Shown in pieces: positions 1 to 11,753 of a stretch of DNA of 64,000 nucleotides (position 1 is its first letter; each line of letters opens with the position of its first letter). The notes below the pieces were generated by a model that saw only the letters and a program-made list of their open reading frames with translations, did no database searches and had not been told where the DNA came from. The stretch comes from Reticulascus tulasneorum. Taxonomy: Eukaryota > Ascomycota > Sordariomycetes > Glomerellales > Reticulascaceae. The DNA lies in NCBI GenBank assembly GCA_001557505.1, contig LSAX01000001.1, positions 5,193,613 through 5,257,612 of the forward strand. Reading direction: 5' to 3'. The translations under genes and the position numbers were made by a program.

Positions 1-2880
1 TTTAGTCTTTATCTTAGTAGCCTTTATATCCGTAATATCTATATATAAGTGGTCGTTTATAAGCTCTTATAATATAGCCAAATTATTAGTAGTTATAATA
101 TTATTTAACTTTAGCCATAGCCTTATATAGCTCATAGCCAAATTATTCTAAATCTAAAATAATATCTCTATGATAGAGTTTATAAACCTTTACGAGGTCG
201 TTTATAGTTATAAAGAGGTATTTATTATTTTTAGGTTATTTAACTTTTTTGATTTTTACCTTATTTTTAGCTTAAAGGCTAGTAAAGAAGGTTCTTTCGT
301 TTATAACTAATCGTTTAAGGCTATTTACCATTATCTATAGTTTAATATAATAAGCTTTAGCTTTAAGGTAAAAGGCAGCTTAGATCTAATTATCTTTTTT
401 TTCGTATATATCTCTCATTATCTTAAAGCTAAATATCATCTCTTAGTCCTTGTTAGCCAGCTTACGGGTTATAATAGCCGCTCTTACCTTTATAACCTAG
501 TTCATGGCCTTAACTATTTTTTTAAGTATTCTTATATTGATATCCGCCGACGTGTCCCTGGTATAGATGGTTAATTTGTAATATATATTTTTTTACGTTA
601 GTTTAAAAACGGCCGTAGCTATGTATATTTTCAATATCAAAGAAGGCCTTGTAGTTTTAGACGTTAATATATTAAGTTTCTTTTCGATAACCGTAAGTTT
701 AGTAGTAATAAGGCTTAGTTAGTCTTATATAGCTTTAAGGTGTCCTAATAGCTCTTCTATAAGCGTTTATACTTTAGGTTCTCTATCGTCCTAAATAAGA
801 AATTTTTTAGCTTTAATAATAATGTTTATTATTAAGTTCGACGTTTTTGAATTGTGGATTGATCTGTTAGTATATACGGCTTTAAGTAGTCACTCGTAGC
901 TTAACATGATCAGGATAACGTTTACCCCGTTAGCCGTTAATATTAACGTTTTTCTATTACTACCACCGCCACGTTAAGTACGTTACCTTATATATATATC
1001 TACGGCCTTATATAGCCGTCGCTGATCTTGTAAACTACTTTATTTAGATTTTATTAACGGTTTTATGATTATTTAGCCAAAAAGGGCCATTAAGCTTTTT
1101 ATAATTAATAATATTATTAATTATATATTAATCTTTATTTAATAATATATTATAATCTTTAATATATATAAAGGTTTATAAATAAAATATTATCTATTTC
1201 TTTTTCTAACTAATATTATTATAATATTTTAATAATATTATTAATTACCTTTTTATATCTTTTAACTTATTTATAATAAAGTTTATTAACTTTATAATAA
1301 TTAGTTTTTACTTAAGCTTATTTATATATTTCTAACTAGATAAAATAATCATAATATATATATTAAGGTTAATATATATTTAAATATTTTTCTAAACATA
1401 AGGCTTAGTTTAAACTTAGATATTTTAAATAAGGTAATAGTTTATAAACAACAACCTTAAATTTTAGCTATTTAATTATAGTTTATTATCTTTAAATATA
1501 TTAATATATATAATATTTAGTTTAATAATTAGTTTATTTAACTTTAGATATTTATTATGTTAATAGTTAATTTTATTATAAAAGAAATAATAAAAATTTT
1601 AAAAGGTTTAAAGATCTTTTAAGTTATTTAACATCTTACTTTTATTATTATCTTTCTTTATTAAAGGCTTTATAATATCTAAAATAATTATCTTCTTTAA
1701 CTATTTATTAGCCTTTAGAGAAAAATTATTATAAAACTTTTTTTTATAATTTAATATCTTTAAGGTAATATATTAGTTTAACTAAAATTATTAAGTTTTT
1801 ATAGATTATAAATTAATTATTATCTTATAAATAATAAAATCTTTATAATCTTTTAGGTATTTTATATTTATAATCTTATAACTAAGATAATTAAGATATA
1901 TATTTAATAATAACATAATTTAAGTTTATTTTAATAAAAAGGCTTAATAAAGTTTTTATTCTAACTTCTTAAATCTATCTTTATATTAATAAAATATATT
2001 ATTTTAATTTATTTAATATTTTATAATTATTTATATAACTTTTTAATATATAATATATTTATTTTTTAAATTCTCTTTAAGAAATATTTAGAATTTTACC
2101 TAAATAAACAAAATATCTTTATTATTATTTAATTAATTATAATTCTTTTATTTATTTATAATTAAGATATTAAGTTAGAACGTTATAAAATAAACCTTTT
2201 TATCTTTATTAAGTTTTCTAATATATAAATATATTTATTAATTAACTATATATAATTAGTCTATTAGTTTATTATATTTATTTCTTTATAAGATAAAGAT
2301 ATTTAAGTTTAACTTACTTAATAACCTTATTAATATTCTTTTATCTTATTTTCTTAATATAACTAATATATTATTAATAAGAATATAATCTAAATATATT
2401 AATAAGTCTTTTAGCTTATATAAAATATTTATCATTAACGATTTTATATATTCCTATTAAATATTTTTTTATTATTATTAAACCTTATATTAATATTAAA
2501 AATCATCTTATTCTTTTTATAAAAAATTAAAAAAATTAATAAATAATCTTTTTGAAAATAAGTTAACTATTATTATAACATTTTATATCTAATTACTTTT
2601 ACTAAGTTTAGTTATTATCCTTAGCTTAGAGCTTTACGATTTTCTATAAATCATAACGATTTACTATATCTTATTATAAATCTAAACGCTAAAATTTAGT
2701 TATAAAAACCTCCTAATCGAAGATACCTTTATCTTTTAAAAAGATCAAACAAAGTTATAAGGTAGTCAGGAAAATAAGCTTTAGTAAGAGCTCTTATAAC
2801 GTTTATAAGGTCAGGACCGGTGTCTATAACCTTAATATATTTTTATTTTTCTTCTTACGTTATTCGATATCTCCTCTAAG
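1..2880. repeat. AT-rich, RIP-like gene-free block
   Basis: The whole stretch is dominated by A/T with very frequent TpA steps, poly-T/A runs and stop codons in all frames. No open reading frame of useful length is seen. The first 1.1 kb is slightly richer in GC than 1.1-2.7 kb. This composition is what RIP (C-to-T mutation of duplicated DNA) leaves behind in Pezizomycotina. I could not identify the original element. The shift to normal composition near 2880 is abrupt. Confidence 0.75.
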
Positions 2881-4170
2881 TTCCCCTACAGCCTTAAGGC
2901 TGCCGTACAACAGTTCTATAAGACGCCACCGCAGGTGTGGCCAGCTAATATCACCTGTACCACGGGCAGGTGTCTTACATGCAATGCCAGCCTTTGGAAG
3001 ATCGTGTCTTGAAATCTCCTAGCGTCAAAACGAAAAAGAAAAAGAAAAAGAAATCCCAGCAAAATTCCATGAAGACGGCTCGGGCAAAAACCTGGCAGAC
3101 AGGATGAATATCTACTGCTTCGATTTAAAGGCAATATTCTGGCGCCCCCGTGAGATTTGACCACCGATAGAGACGATAACTCGGTTGCCAAGCGCGAGCT
3201 TGAAAGAAATTCTCACTCAAAAGAATAGAGACGGTGCAATTGTTATTATCAATGCACTTTCATATCAACAGTTTGTAGAAGATCCATTTAAAGCCCATTT
3301 CCCTCTAATAGACGACCACGATGCCGTCTAGCAAAGCTTTCTAGAGCATAGCTACAATCTCGGCGGGGTTACCGCCATTTGCTCCATACAGTAGATGTAT
3401 ATTAAGTAAATGGGCTCAATTCCAACTACTTACACCAGTAATCCAAAGTGACAGGATAATAAATGACTCTCTTTCTCTCGCCCTCGGCAAAAGGTTGAGC
3501 GACATGCCAACCAAGAGTTCAAGCTCAAATAACACCACAATCAAACCTCCAAGAATGCAACCATATGGCAATGTGGACACCACTTCTAATGATGTTATGG
3601 CATTAATATCTCTTGCTAGGTTGTTTATCCAGTAAGATGCTTTTAGTTTCTCGCTCGGAGCAACCTTGTATAATTATTCTCAACCATAATTACTGGTAGA
3701 CGAATCTCGCATTGTTCAAATTCATCCTTCGCAAATACCTGGACGGAGGAGGCGGTGACCCTAAAATAGTAGCAAGGCTCGCCAGTGGGCATGACTTAAA
3801 TTTAGCTGGTGGTTTCTGCCTATGCATATAGTTCGAAATACGACAGATCACAGTCTTTTCATCTCAGGTGATCTCTCTTACTAACAGCCAACCTTCATGG
3901 TTGAATTTCCACAGGCACATGGAAAGGTGACTCAACGCGGGCCGGCGTTTCTCGGCAAAGTGGGCCACAGACACTACGTAGTATTACTTACTAAGATAAG
4001 TCACGCCTACGAAGTACCGGCAGTTGGTATGCCGCCCTTTGCGGCCACATAAGTAAGTAACCCCCACACCATAGGTATCGTGCGGCTGTTTTTGATAACT
4101 TATTCCATCGCCTACCGGATTTCTCTGTCAATGCTCCATTGGGAAAATCTAAACCGTCGTCTTGAGCACG
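2881..4170. other. Intergenic, nothing recognised
   Basis: Composition is normal, with no reading frame resembling a known family. A purine-rich run of A and G lies near 3030-3055. The last part is presumably the promoter of the DUF3445 gene. Confidence 0.5.
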
Positions 4171-5498
4171 ATGTTGACTGTCGCTTTTCAGCTGGTCGCT
4201 CTCGCAGTTCTGGTCGCGGCCGGAGTGGTATGGACATGGAATCAGCTACAAAGTAAGATTCGCAAGGTAAAAGGAGCCGACTACTCACTGCTGAATTGTT
4301 ATCTAGAATACTCTAACGTGGATTCCACAGACTTCTCCTGAAACCCCAAAACAGCTTGGTGGGAAAACAGCCGCGTACGCCGTCGAGATCGAGCCACTTA
4401 ACAATTTTGACTGGAAAGACGCGGAGCCAGCGAAATTCCGACCCTTCAAGCCAATCTACTATATCACTATGGGCATGTTAAACCACCTGCCAGCGTATGT
4501 AGAGTAACCCTGGTGACTAATGCTTTCTTCGATGCAGCCCTTCAAGCCGACACACCTTCAGAGCTGATCATGATCGACCGTAACTATCTTGACAGAGTGA
4601 CTGAACGTCGACAGACTCTCCTAAACCACAGCTCAACAGCCAGTGGGGCTGTTCCGCAAGGCTTCACGGCTGTTCAAGAGCTTTACACGTATCTCTTATC
4701 CAACTACCTCCCCGTTCGCTACCCAACCATGTTCTCATTGTCAGAAGATGGAAAGGTCTTTACAAACTGCGTCACAAACGTTGTGTCTCCAATTACCCCA
4801 CCAGAGGAGCCGCTTCCCGCTTTACATATTCTTGGCGAGACGGTAGAGGAGGATATGTTTCTTCTACATGAGACACCGGCGGGACATCTCATGGTTGCCT
4901 TCGTTTGCTGCTTTCCTTCGGGTTTTGATCCTTCTTCAAAGCTGGGGAAGCTACTGAAAGACATTCATGAACCTGTTCCAGCTTATGACAAGATCGGACC
5001 CAGCATGGAAAGATTCTTCACCAAACTGGAGGTTGGCAAGAGTGTCAAGCGTATCAATGTATGTCGCCTGGTCGGGAACATCTTCGGGTCAGTTCAGAAG
5101 CTGACAAGAATAGTGGTCGGTGACAACACAACCAGATCTTTTCAATCCAAAGGGCAATCATGTGCATGCTGGTGAGGAAGTCGAAGAAAATCAAGACGTC
5201 GATATCGAAAAAGCATGTTCCCACATCGATCTCAATGTCAGCAAGTCATTTAGCTAATTGGTGTTAGGCCTACGTCCGAATGGAATTCCAGACGCTTACT
5301 CGACTCCCACAAACTCGAGCAATTCTCTTTTCGTTCAAATCATACTTGTACCCGGTGCGAGAAATCAAAGAGGAGGGATTGGGACTGCAACTTGCTGATG
5401 CAATTGAGGGTCTCAGGCAAGGGAACGCGCCGGGCATGTGGGTTTACAAAGGCGGCATCCGGTGGGGCAAAAGTGTGTGCGAGTATCTCAGATCCTGA
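4171..5498 (+). CDS. DUF3445 (heme-dependent oxidative N-demethylase-like) protein
   Basis: The spliced product resembles fungal DUF3445 proteins (PF11927), a family related to heme-dependent oxidative N-demethylases. Exon 1 (4171-4266) encodes a hydrophobic N-terminal segment that should anchor the protein in a membrane. Exon 2 begins at 4331 and carries FDWKDAEPAKFRPFKPIYY. The body continues with IDRNYLDR, YLPVRYPTMF and, at the end, EGLRQGNAPGMWVYKGG and WGKSVCEYLRS. Intron 2 ends at 4537. It starts either at a GC donor (4473), which gives the family-like ITMALQADTPSEL, or at a GT donor (4495), which leaves only 43 nt. Intron 3 is 5059-5113. The last join (5237-5267) needs a 31-nt intron, unusually short, and the sequence there is poorly family-like, so the gene may be damaged. 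Substrate unknown. Confidence 0.68.
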
Positions 5499-8400
5499 AA
5501 GAATCGGAAGCCAGTACTAAGGTTTTCTGGTCTGGGTCGCGAGTTCAATATTGATCTCACATCGATGGCGTTGGATTAGGAGTTGGAATGAGACAGCTAG
5601 CACGGTGCCTCTACCTCAAATCTGTAGACGGAGCCATTTCGCAGACGGACGCTATAGTGCATGCATCCAAGATCGCATGGGTTTAATATTCAGGCCTAAG
5701 GCCAGTTCAAGTGGACTTCAAAGTTCCCAAACTATCCGGATTAAGGAACTAAGGGGTATGAATCGGCAGAAACCGTACTCAAGACCAAGACGAGAAGCAG
5801 TCAAGGCTGGGCCAACAAGCTGTTGCAGTTATCACAACACGTTGAAAGTCGCCGCAGCTGACACATCGAAATTCGCCGAAACGCCGAGTAAGACCAGTTA
5901 AGGGTTCAACTTTTACCGACGTAGCATGCATGCTAGCTACAACTAGGACCTCGGAGTTGCAAGACAATTTCCACGTCAGGCCATTGAAAATGGTGATAGG
6001 ATACTCCTTAGCACTGGATGGAACAGGGCACCTCGCTAGTTCCGAGTAGCTCTACTTCGACCCCGGGTCCAGCCTTGTAACCATTATGTCCGTCTAACGA
6101 TGCATAAGCCAATCGCAATATCGTACCGTTTGGTTGGATTAGCCCTACCATATGTAGTCCACGCGCCAAGCCTCGTCAGGACCAATTAGTTCCTAAATAC
6201 GTCATAAAAAGCAGTGACGCTTGTGTCAGTCGGATATTTCACTTAGCTATTCATATGAATGCTACGCAGTATTGTAATGAATATATCGTAAAATATCAAG
6301 TTATTCTAGTAGCTATTCATGGGAAGATGATAATGAATATATTAGTGAGTATATAGTAATGATTGGAACATTGGATACCTTCTTACAAGGTTTTCATTTC
6401 ACATACTTTCCAAATCAAAAGTTGCCTGCCATCTTTCTCGTCTCACCAGTTAAGCGGCACTGTTTTTACAAAATACTGGGCACTTGGTACCTAACCAAAC
6501 TAGCCCCCAGTCTGTGGCCGGAGGTACCCATTAGCAAACTTCCTTCTAAACCGGTCCTACGTCGGTGCTTCGGCGACTTTCGAAGTGTGTTGCATTTGTT
6601 TTAAAGTCAGGGATCCTACGTGCCACTCATCCTCACCATGGTGCGTCACCATAGAGGCGGCCTTGGCTAGCGCTTAAGCGAAAGCGAATTTCGCTTCCTC
6701 TTCAGTAAGGAGCGAAGATATCACATTCATAGGACGGCGCAGGGCCCCAGTACCCGCATGAGGACCTTCGAGATCAGGGACATATTTGGATCGAATAAAT
6801 GCAGGCAGACATATTAATAAATGCTCACGGCTAAGGCTACGCTTCCTACCTAATTTCATGTATCAGTTACTGCGTAACCCATAAAATACTAGATGCTTAA
6901 TTCTCGTCTGGGCAGCTGAAAGATGTTTCACGCTTGTACTGTGAAGTCTTCTGTGCAATCCAGCCGGGTGCCCTTGAGATGACCAGGTTCACCACCCGCT
7001 AACATCCACCCATACTTCCTCAATCGTAGCAGTCCTTCAGAACGGCGCATATCTGTCTCTCACACGTTGCTCTACATCACCTTAGACTTTTGGGAGTAAA
7101 AATCCTTTTGTATAGAAGGCTGCATGCTCTCGGGCCGCGTATTTATATTAACATTCATCGCTCTAAGGTGATACTAGCACTGATCAGTAAGGTATGGCTC
7201 CTCTCCCCGGCTTACTTCAGCAAATTCTCCTGGTTGTCATTTCAGATGGTAGGTAAAATTTTCACAATTGCCTTTCTACTATCAAAGTGTCACGAACAGT
7301 CAGGGACTACGGGTAGTTGAAACATGTGAGGCTTTGGGGGGCCCCTGTTAGCCAACTTACTGGCGAATAACAGTAGTCAATGGTATATAGAGTAGAGAAA
7401 CCCCCAAGAATTAAGGGAGTGAGAGATAAAAACCGGCATCTACCTATACCTGCCTAGCTGTTGGCGTTCTGTGACCCAACAGTTGTGTCCCTTCACTCCA
7501 TACTACTACTCCTAGGGGCGCCCTGACACAAAGGGACTTTGTACCAGTTTTATACTACTTCGCTTTTCTTCTAGAGAGATCCTCATTCGAGCCACAGCGA
7601 TATGATGCCTAACCCATCACGTTTAATCAACATCTGTAGGCCGAGTTCTACATCCCTCATCAAGCCGTACCCAGCAATAAATTTGTTAGAACAATTTATC
7701 TCGTTACTCATATTAATCTTCTCGAGGTTACATACTCTAGACCTATCGAATATCTGAATGGGCCCCGTGAGCCATCTCAAAATACAACAACGTCTAAAGA
7801 CTACCTACGTTACCAAAAGCCAATTAATATATCATCGAGTCCTTGTTCGGGAGTCCTTGTTCGACTTGTTCAACAAAAGTATTTTGGCGGTCAAATGCCG
7901 GTTATGATGGAATCCGAACTCTGTTAGAATCAGGCCCGAAGTTACTGGGACTACTTTCTAGGTGCAGCCAGCAAGATCATACAGTTCGTTCACTCGGACG
8001 TCGTCCATTATGGTATTCCGTTCATATAGCAGGAACCCAAAAGAGTATGGCCATATACACTTACGCCTATGAATCCTTCGCTAGGCTGGAAGGGAAGATC
8101 TGATTCCAGTTATGCGTTGGGGACTCAATGGTCTGAATAGATTGCATCAAAAAGGCGCTGTTCTGTGGCGTAGTGGTCAGGCTTGTGAGGAAGCAGAACC
8201 AAGATCCTGAACGGTAGTGATGTCGCTTTGCAGAGGGAGTCGTTCTATTTAGGGATGTTGGCCGTGCAAGAATGAGGGTCCAGGAGGCTTTTCTCCACCT
8301 CTTGTTCCAAAACATTGTTGTCCAACATAAACGTAATCAACGCGTGCTCGGGATGATTTCAATCTGAAGGAGGTTCAGTAGCCGGCCAACCCATTCTGGG

Positions 8401-9026
8401 TTAGGGTATGCTACCCAAGGGCGTCAAGTAATGCTTGTTCCACTTGATTAATATAATTGTGGAGTAATCTTTCCGCTCTTCCCCCTCAGTGAGGTTGTAT
8501 TCTTCGGGAATATTTTTTTCCACTGACAAGGATGGCCCGGCTACGCGCCGATTTCTCCGAACCTCCTTCAGACCTAGGCATGGAGCGATTCGTCGACGGA
8601 CGACGCTGAGATCACATCACCTTGCGTCTGGGGCCCCGTCTTCCGGACTTCCAGCAAACTTCATCCGCCACGCCACCTCCTGTGTATGCGGCTTCTCCGA
8701 GTCTGCACAGTGACGAATGCGATGCACGATCACCTATCCAAGTGGCCATAGCTATCTCAACTTCCGCCGTCAGGGATTAACTCTATAAATGGATCCGGGA
8801 CAGCATCGAGGAGCGAGAACAGGGAAGGGACTCCGGAGGATCCTTCTCCTTGACTAACATGATGGGTTCCCGATTGATCTACGGACGTAAAGGTTCTCGC
8901 ATCCCACACACTCTTAGTTCCTTGGTCCAGCCACTGCCATACACTTGTCCTTCCATCTAGAACTCCCATTTCCACCGCTTTATCTCAATTATCACTTGTT
9001 AGTTAGCTGGGGTTTTCCTTTCCTTC
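5499..9026. other. Long intergenic stretch, probably decayed DNA
   Basis: There are about 3.5 kb with no reading frame that I can tie to a protein family on either strand. It contains small AT-rich repeats near 6245-6341 and a 13-bp duplication (GAGTCCTTGTTCG) at 7837-7849 and 7851-7863. The last few hundred bases should hold the GH131 promoter. Confidence 0.5.
6245..6341. repeat. Pair of short AT-rich direct repeats
   Basis: AGCTATTCAT occurs at 6245-6254 and 6311-6320. Each copy is followed by TAATGAATATAT (6275-6286 and 6330-6341), so the composite unit occurs twice with different internal length. The first copy also contains the palindrome ATTCATATGAAT. It looks like a decayed small repeat. 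No function is implied. Confidence 0.5.
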
Positions 9027-10137
9027 ATGAAGTTCCCCCGAGTACTCGCCAGCGTGGTGCTGCTTACCGGCGGTGTCCAGAGCGGCATGCTATGGGATGG
9101 TCGTTTCAACGACCTCACCTCGTCTTCCGATCTCTCGAAATGGTCGTGGACAACACAGTCAGGGCCCTATCAATACTACATCCATGGAAACGGTCCCGTC
9201 ACAGAATATGTCAACTTAGGGACTTCTTTCAAAAATAGCGCAGACTCAGGCTCTAAACAAGGCGCCAAGATCACCTTAACTAATACTGCTTACTGGAACG
9301 GGCAGAATATGCGCAGGACTGAGTTAATTCCCCAGACCGGTGCAGCTATCAACCAAGGCAAGGTGTTCTATCATTTCAGTCTTATGCGCAGTGATATCAA
9401 CCCTCCAGCCACAACCCGGGAGCATCAGATCGCTTTCTTTGAAAGCCACTTCACCGAGATGAAGGCGGGATGGTTGAGTGGCGCATCGGGAACGTCCGAT
9501 CCCTTGCTGCGGTGGTGCGTGAGCGGGCAAACCAAATGGAGCACAAATTGGGACGCCGGGGTGTGGCATAACATCGCCTACGAGATCGATTTCAGTGCTG
9601 GAACTGTCGGGTTCTGGCATTCTACCGGCGCGGATTCTCTGGTAAGAGTGATTGCTCCTGTTCCGACGTCAACTTCAAGCAATGGTGCCGACTGGCATGT
9701 CGGTGTTTTGGAATTGCCGAGGAATGGCTACAGTGACACGACGGAAGATTTCTACTTCTCCGGAGTATACATAGAGAATGGTTCCATCACCACTTCGGTG
9801 TCGGGGCCTGGCCTGGGACGTGAGTTACAGCCTCGTCACATCTTTTCGGTACCCAACGCTAACTTAGAATTACAAAGCTTCAATCACGCCCACAAGTTCA
9901 AGCCGCACGTCGATCACAATCTCGAGCTCTGTAACGATATCAAACCCGGCCTCGACATCAAAGATGCTATCTACCTTTACATCCTCTACACCAGGAACAA
10001 CAACTACGCCACCACCCACTAGCGGTGGAGCTGAGCACTATCAGCAGTGTGGTGGGATGGGTAACAGTGGTCCAAGCTTTTGCAACGCTCCATACGTTTG
10101 CTCGACGCTCAATCCGTACTATGCCCAGTGTTTGTAG
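9027..10137 (+). CDS. Secreted GH131 beta-glucanase with C-terminal CBM1
   Basis: This is a plant cell wall-acting enzyme of glycoside hydrolase family 131, whose members act on beta-1,3/1,6- and beta-1,4-glucans. A signal peptide (residues 1 to about 19) precedes the catalytic domain, which has the family-typical [48 protein letters not shown] and [11 protein letters not shown]. Exon 1 is 9027-9819. A 58-nt intron (9820-9877, donor GTGAGT, branch GCTAAC) must be removed; without it the frame stops at 10022. The second exon reads a Ser/Thr/Pro linker and then a complete cellulose-binding module 1 with CGG, four cysteines and the ending YYAQCL. The product is about 350 residues. It converges on the SDR gene downstream. 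Confidence 0.93.
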
Positions 10138-10616
10138 GTTTGATAGAATGGGGGGCATCGCAAGGTAGAGTCAGGTGTTTCCGTGAGCGGGTACTATACA
10201 ATATTCTACCAGACTAGGAGTTAAATAGATGTCGTAAGCCAGAGCACATGCTAAGCGAAGTCACTCATTGTTGTGCTCTAAACATGCTAATGACCTCAGA
10301 GCGGATAACACACGGCTAGGTGGTTTAGAGCTTGTAACCTTGATATTTCGAGTTGCGAAAGCAGTCTCATAACATGTTAGCTAGCACACTTGCGCAAAAT
10401 TTGGTTCGCTCTCTAGTAATGTGACTCATCTACCCGTCCAACATCGGCTAGTCCTTCCACCGATATATTACTCCCAAGACGTGATATCGGGCGGAGCAAA
10501 TGACGAGGATGATCGGCAACACATAGGCTTACTCGTTTTCAGACCCATTGTTCTCAAACAGCAATAGATTACGTGATAGTATCGCTTAATTGAGTAGACA
10601 TATGGTTTCGTTCATC
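10138..10616. other. Convergent intergenic region
   Basis: This is the space between the 3' ends of the GH131 gene and the SDR gene. It presumably contains both 3' UTRs. No reading frame or repeat of note was seen. Confidence 0.5.
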
Positions 10617-11753
10617 TCACATGTATGCCTTCAACTGCGTTTCCGACCACTCCCAAAACCTCTGTGCGACTTCTGTTCCGCCCTCCGATTTCGTCTTCGA
10701 TCCCAGCACCAAATCTTTGCGAATCGGCAGAAGCCTACCCCATGGAACAACTGCCAGCCAGTATTAGCGGATTAACCATCAAAGGATAGAGAGATATCTA
10801 ACCCCACTTGCCGGGCTTCTCCATCCCCGCTTCTGGAGAGAAGGCAGCAAAAAGCTCTGTATATGCTCCATAGACAACAGGATACGTCGTAACTTTCCTA
10901 ATTGCGCGGGACACGAGGTCGTTGGCATGACGGTCAATATCTGAGGTCAAGTTTCCGGGATTTAAGACCTGTTGCGCAAATAGCATCAATTACGGAGCAC
11001 CCAGCAGAAGCCATTCCATGGGAACAACGAACCACACTGATAATCCCACTCTCTTTAGTTCGCCTGGCAAACTCAGTTGCGTAATAGTAAACCCCAGCCT
11101 TGCTCGCCCCATAGTTCTCGATTGGTCCTTTCTCGAGCTGAGAGTCCAGGCTTTCGACGTCCAATCCATGCTTAGGCGAGACAAGTTCTGCTGCAGAGCT
11201 GGAAACCCATATAACTCTAACGGTCGCTTTTAGCGCCGATCTCGCTGTGTTTTCTAGTATTGGGGTAAGCAGTCTCGTAAAGAGAAAAGGCCCGAGGCAA
11301 TTGGTGCCCAGCTGCTGCTCATAACCCTGTATTGTTTTGCTCCCTTTAGGTGGCGTCATGACGCCGGCATTGTTGAAGAGAAGGTGAAGCTGCGTTTCTT
11401 TGCTGAGGAAATCGTCTGCTGAAGTTTTGATGGTATCGAGGTCGGCCAGATCGAGATGAAGATACTCAAGTTTGCCGGCAGAAGAGGGATGCTGGCTTTT
11501 GATGGATTCAATTGCAGCCATACCTTTTGACTCTGTACGAGATGTAGCATAGACTGTTGCGTTTCTTGAATAAAGTATGCTAGCAACCTCTTTTCCCACG
11601 CCGCCATTGGCCCCAGTTACAAGGCAGACCTGCAGAAATTAGCTGGATATATGCGATAAAGCATCGGGGGTGTTGAACTTTGCCTGTGAGATCTGGAACA
11701 TCGGCCTCTGTGAATTTCGGCGCCGGTGGCCAGAATTGACTGATTGTATTCAT
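10617..11753 (-). CDS. Short-chain dehydrogenase/reductase (WW-domain oxidoreductase-like)
   Basis: An NAD(P)-dependent classical SDR of 323 residues in four exons: 11753-11679, 11629-11033, 10968-10803 and 10750-10617. The start is ATG at 11753 with the family-typical opening FWPPAPKFTEADVPDLTGK. Splicing then gives the Rossmann motif VTGANGGVGKE, NNAGVM, and the catalytic YGASK. Removing intron 2 joins GIISV to VLNPGNLTSDI. Removing intron 3 joins GKW to VVPWGRLLPIRKDL, and the protein ends QRFWEWSETQLKAYM. All three introns use less common donors (GTTCAA, GTTCGT, GTTAGA). Family members reduce varied alcohols, ketones or retinoid-like substrates; the substrate here is unknown. Confidence 0.88.

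Noticed and set aside
5551..5901. 116-residue forward open frame after the DUF3445 gene
   Set aside because: The composition is not protein-like and there is no similarity to a known domain; probably chance.
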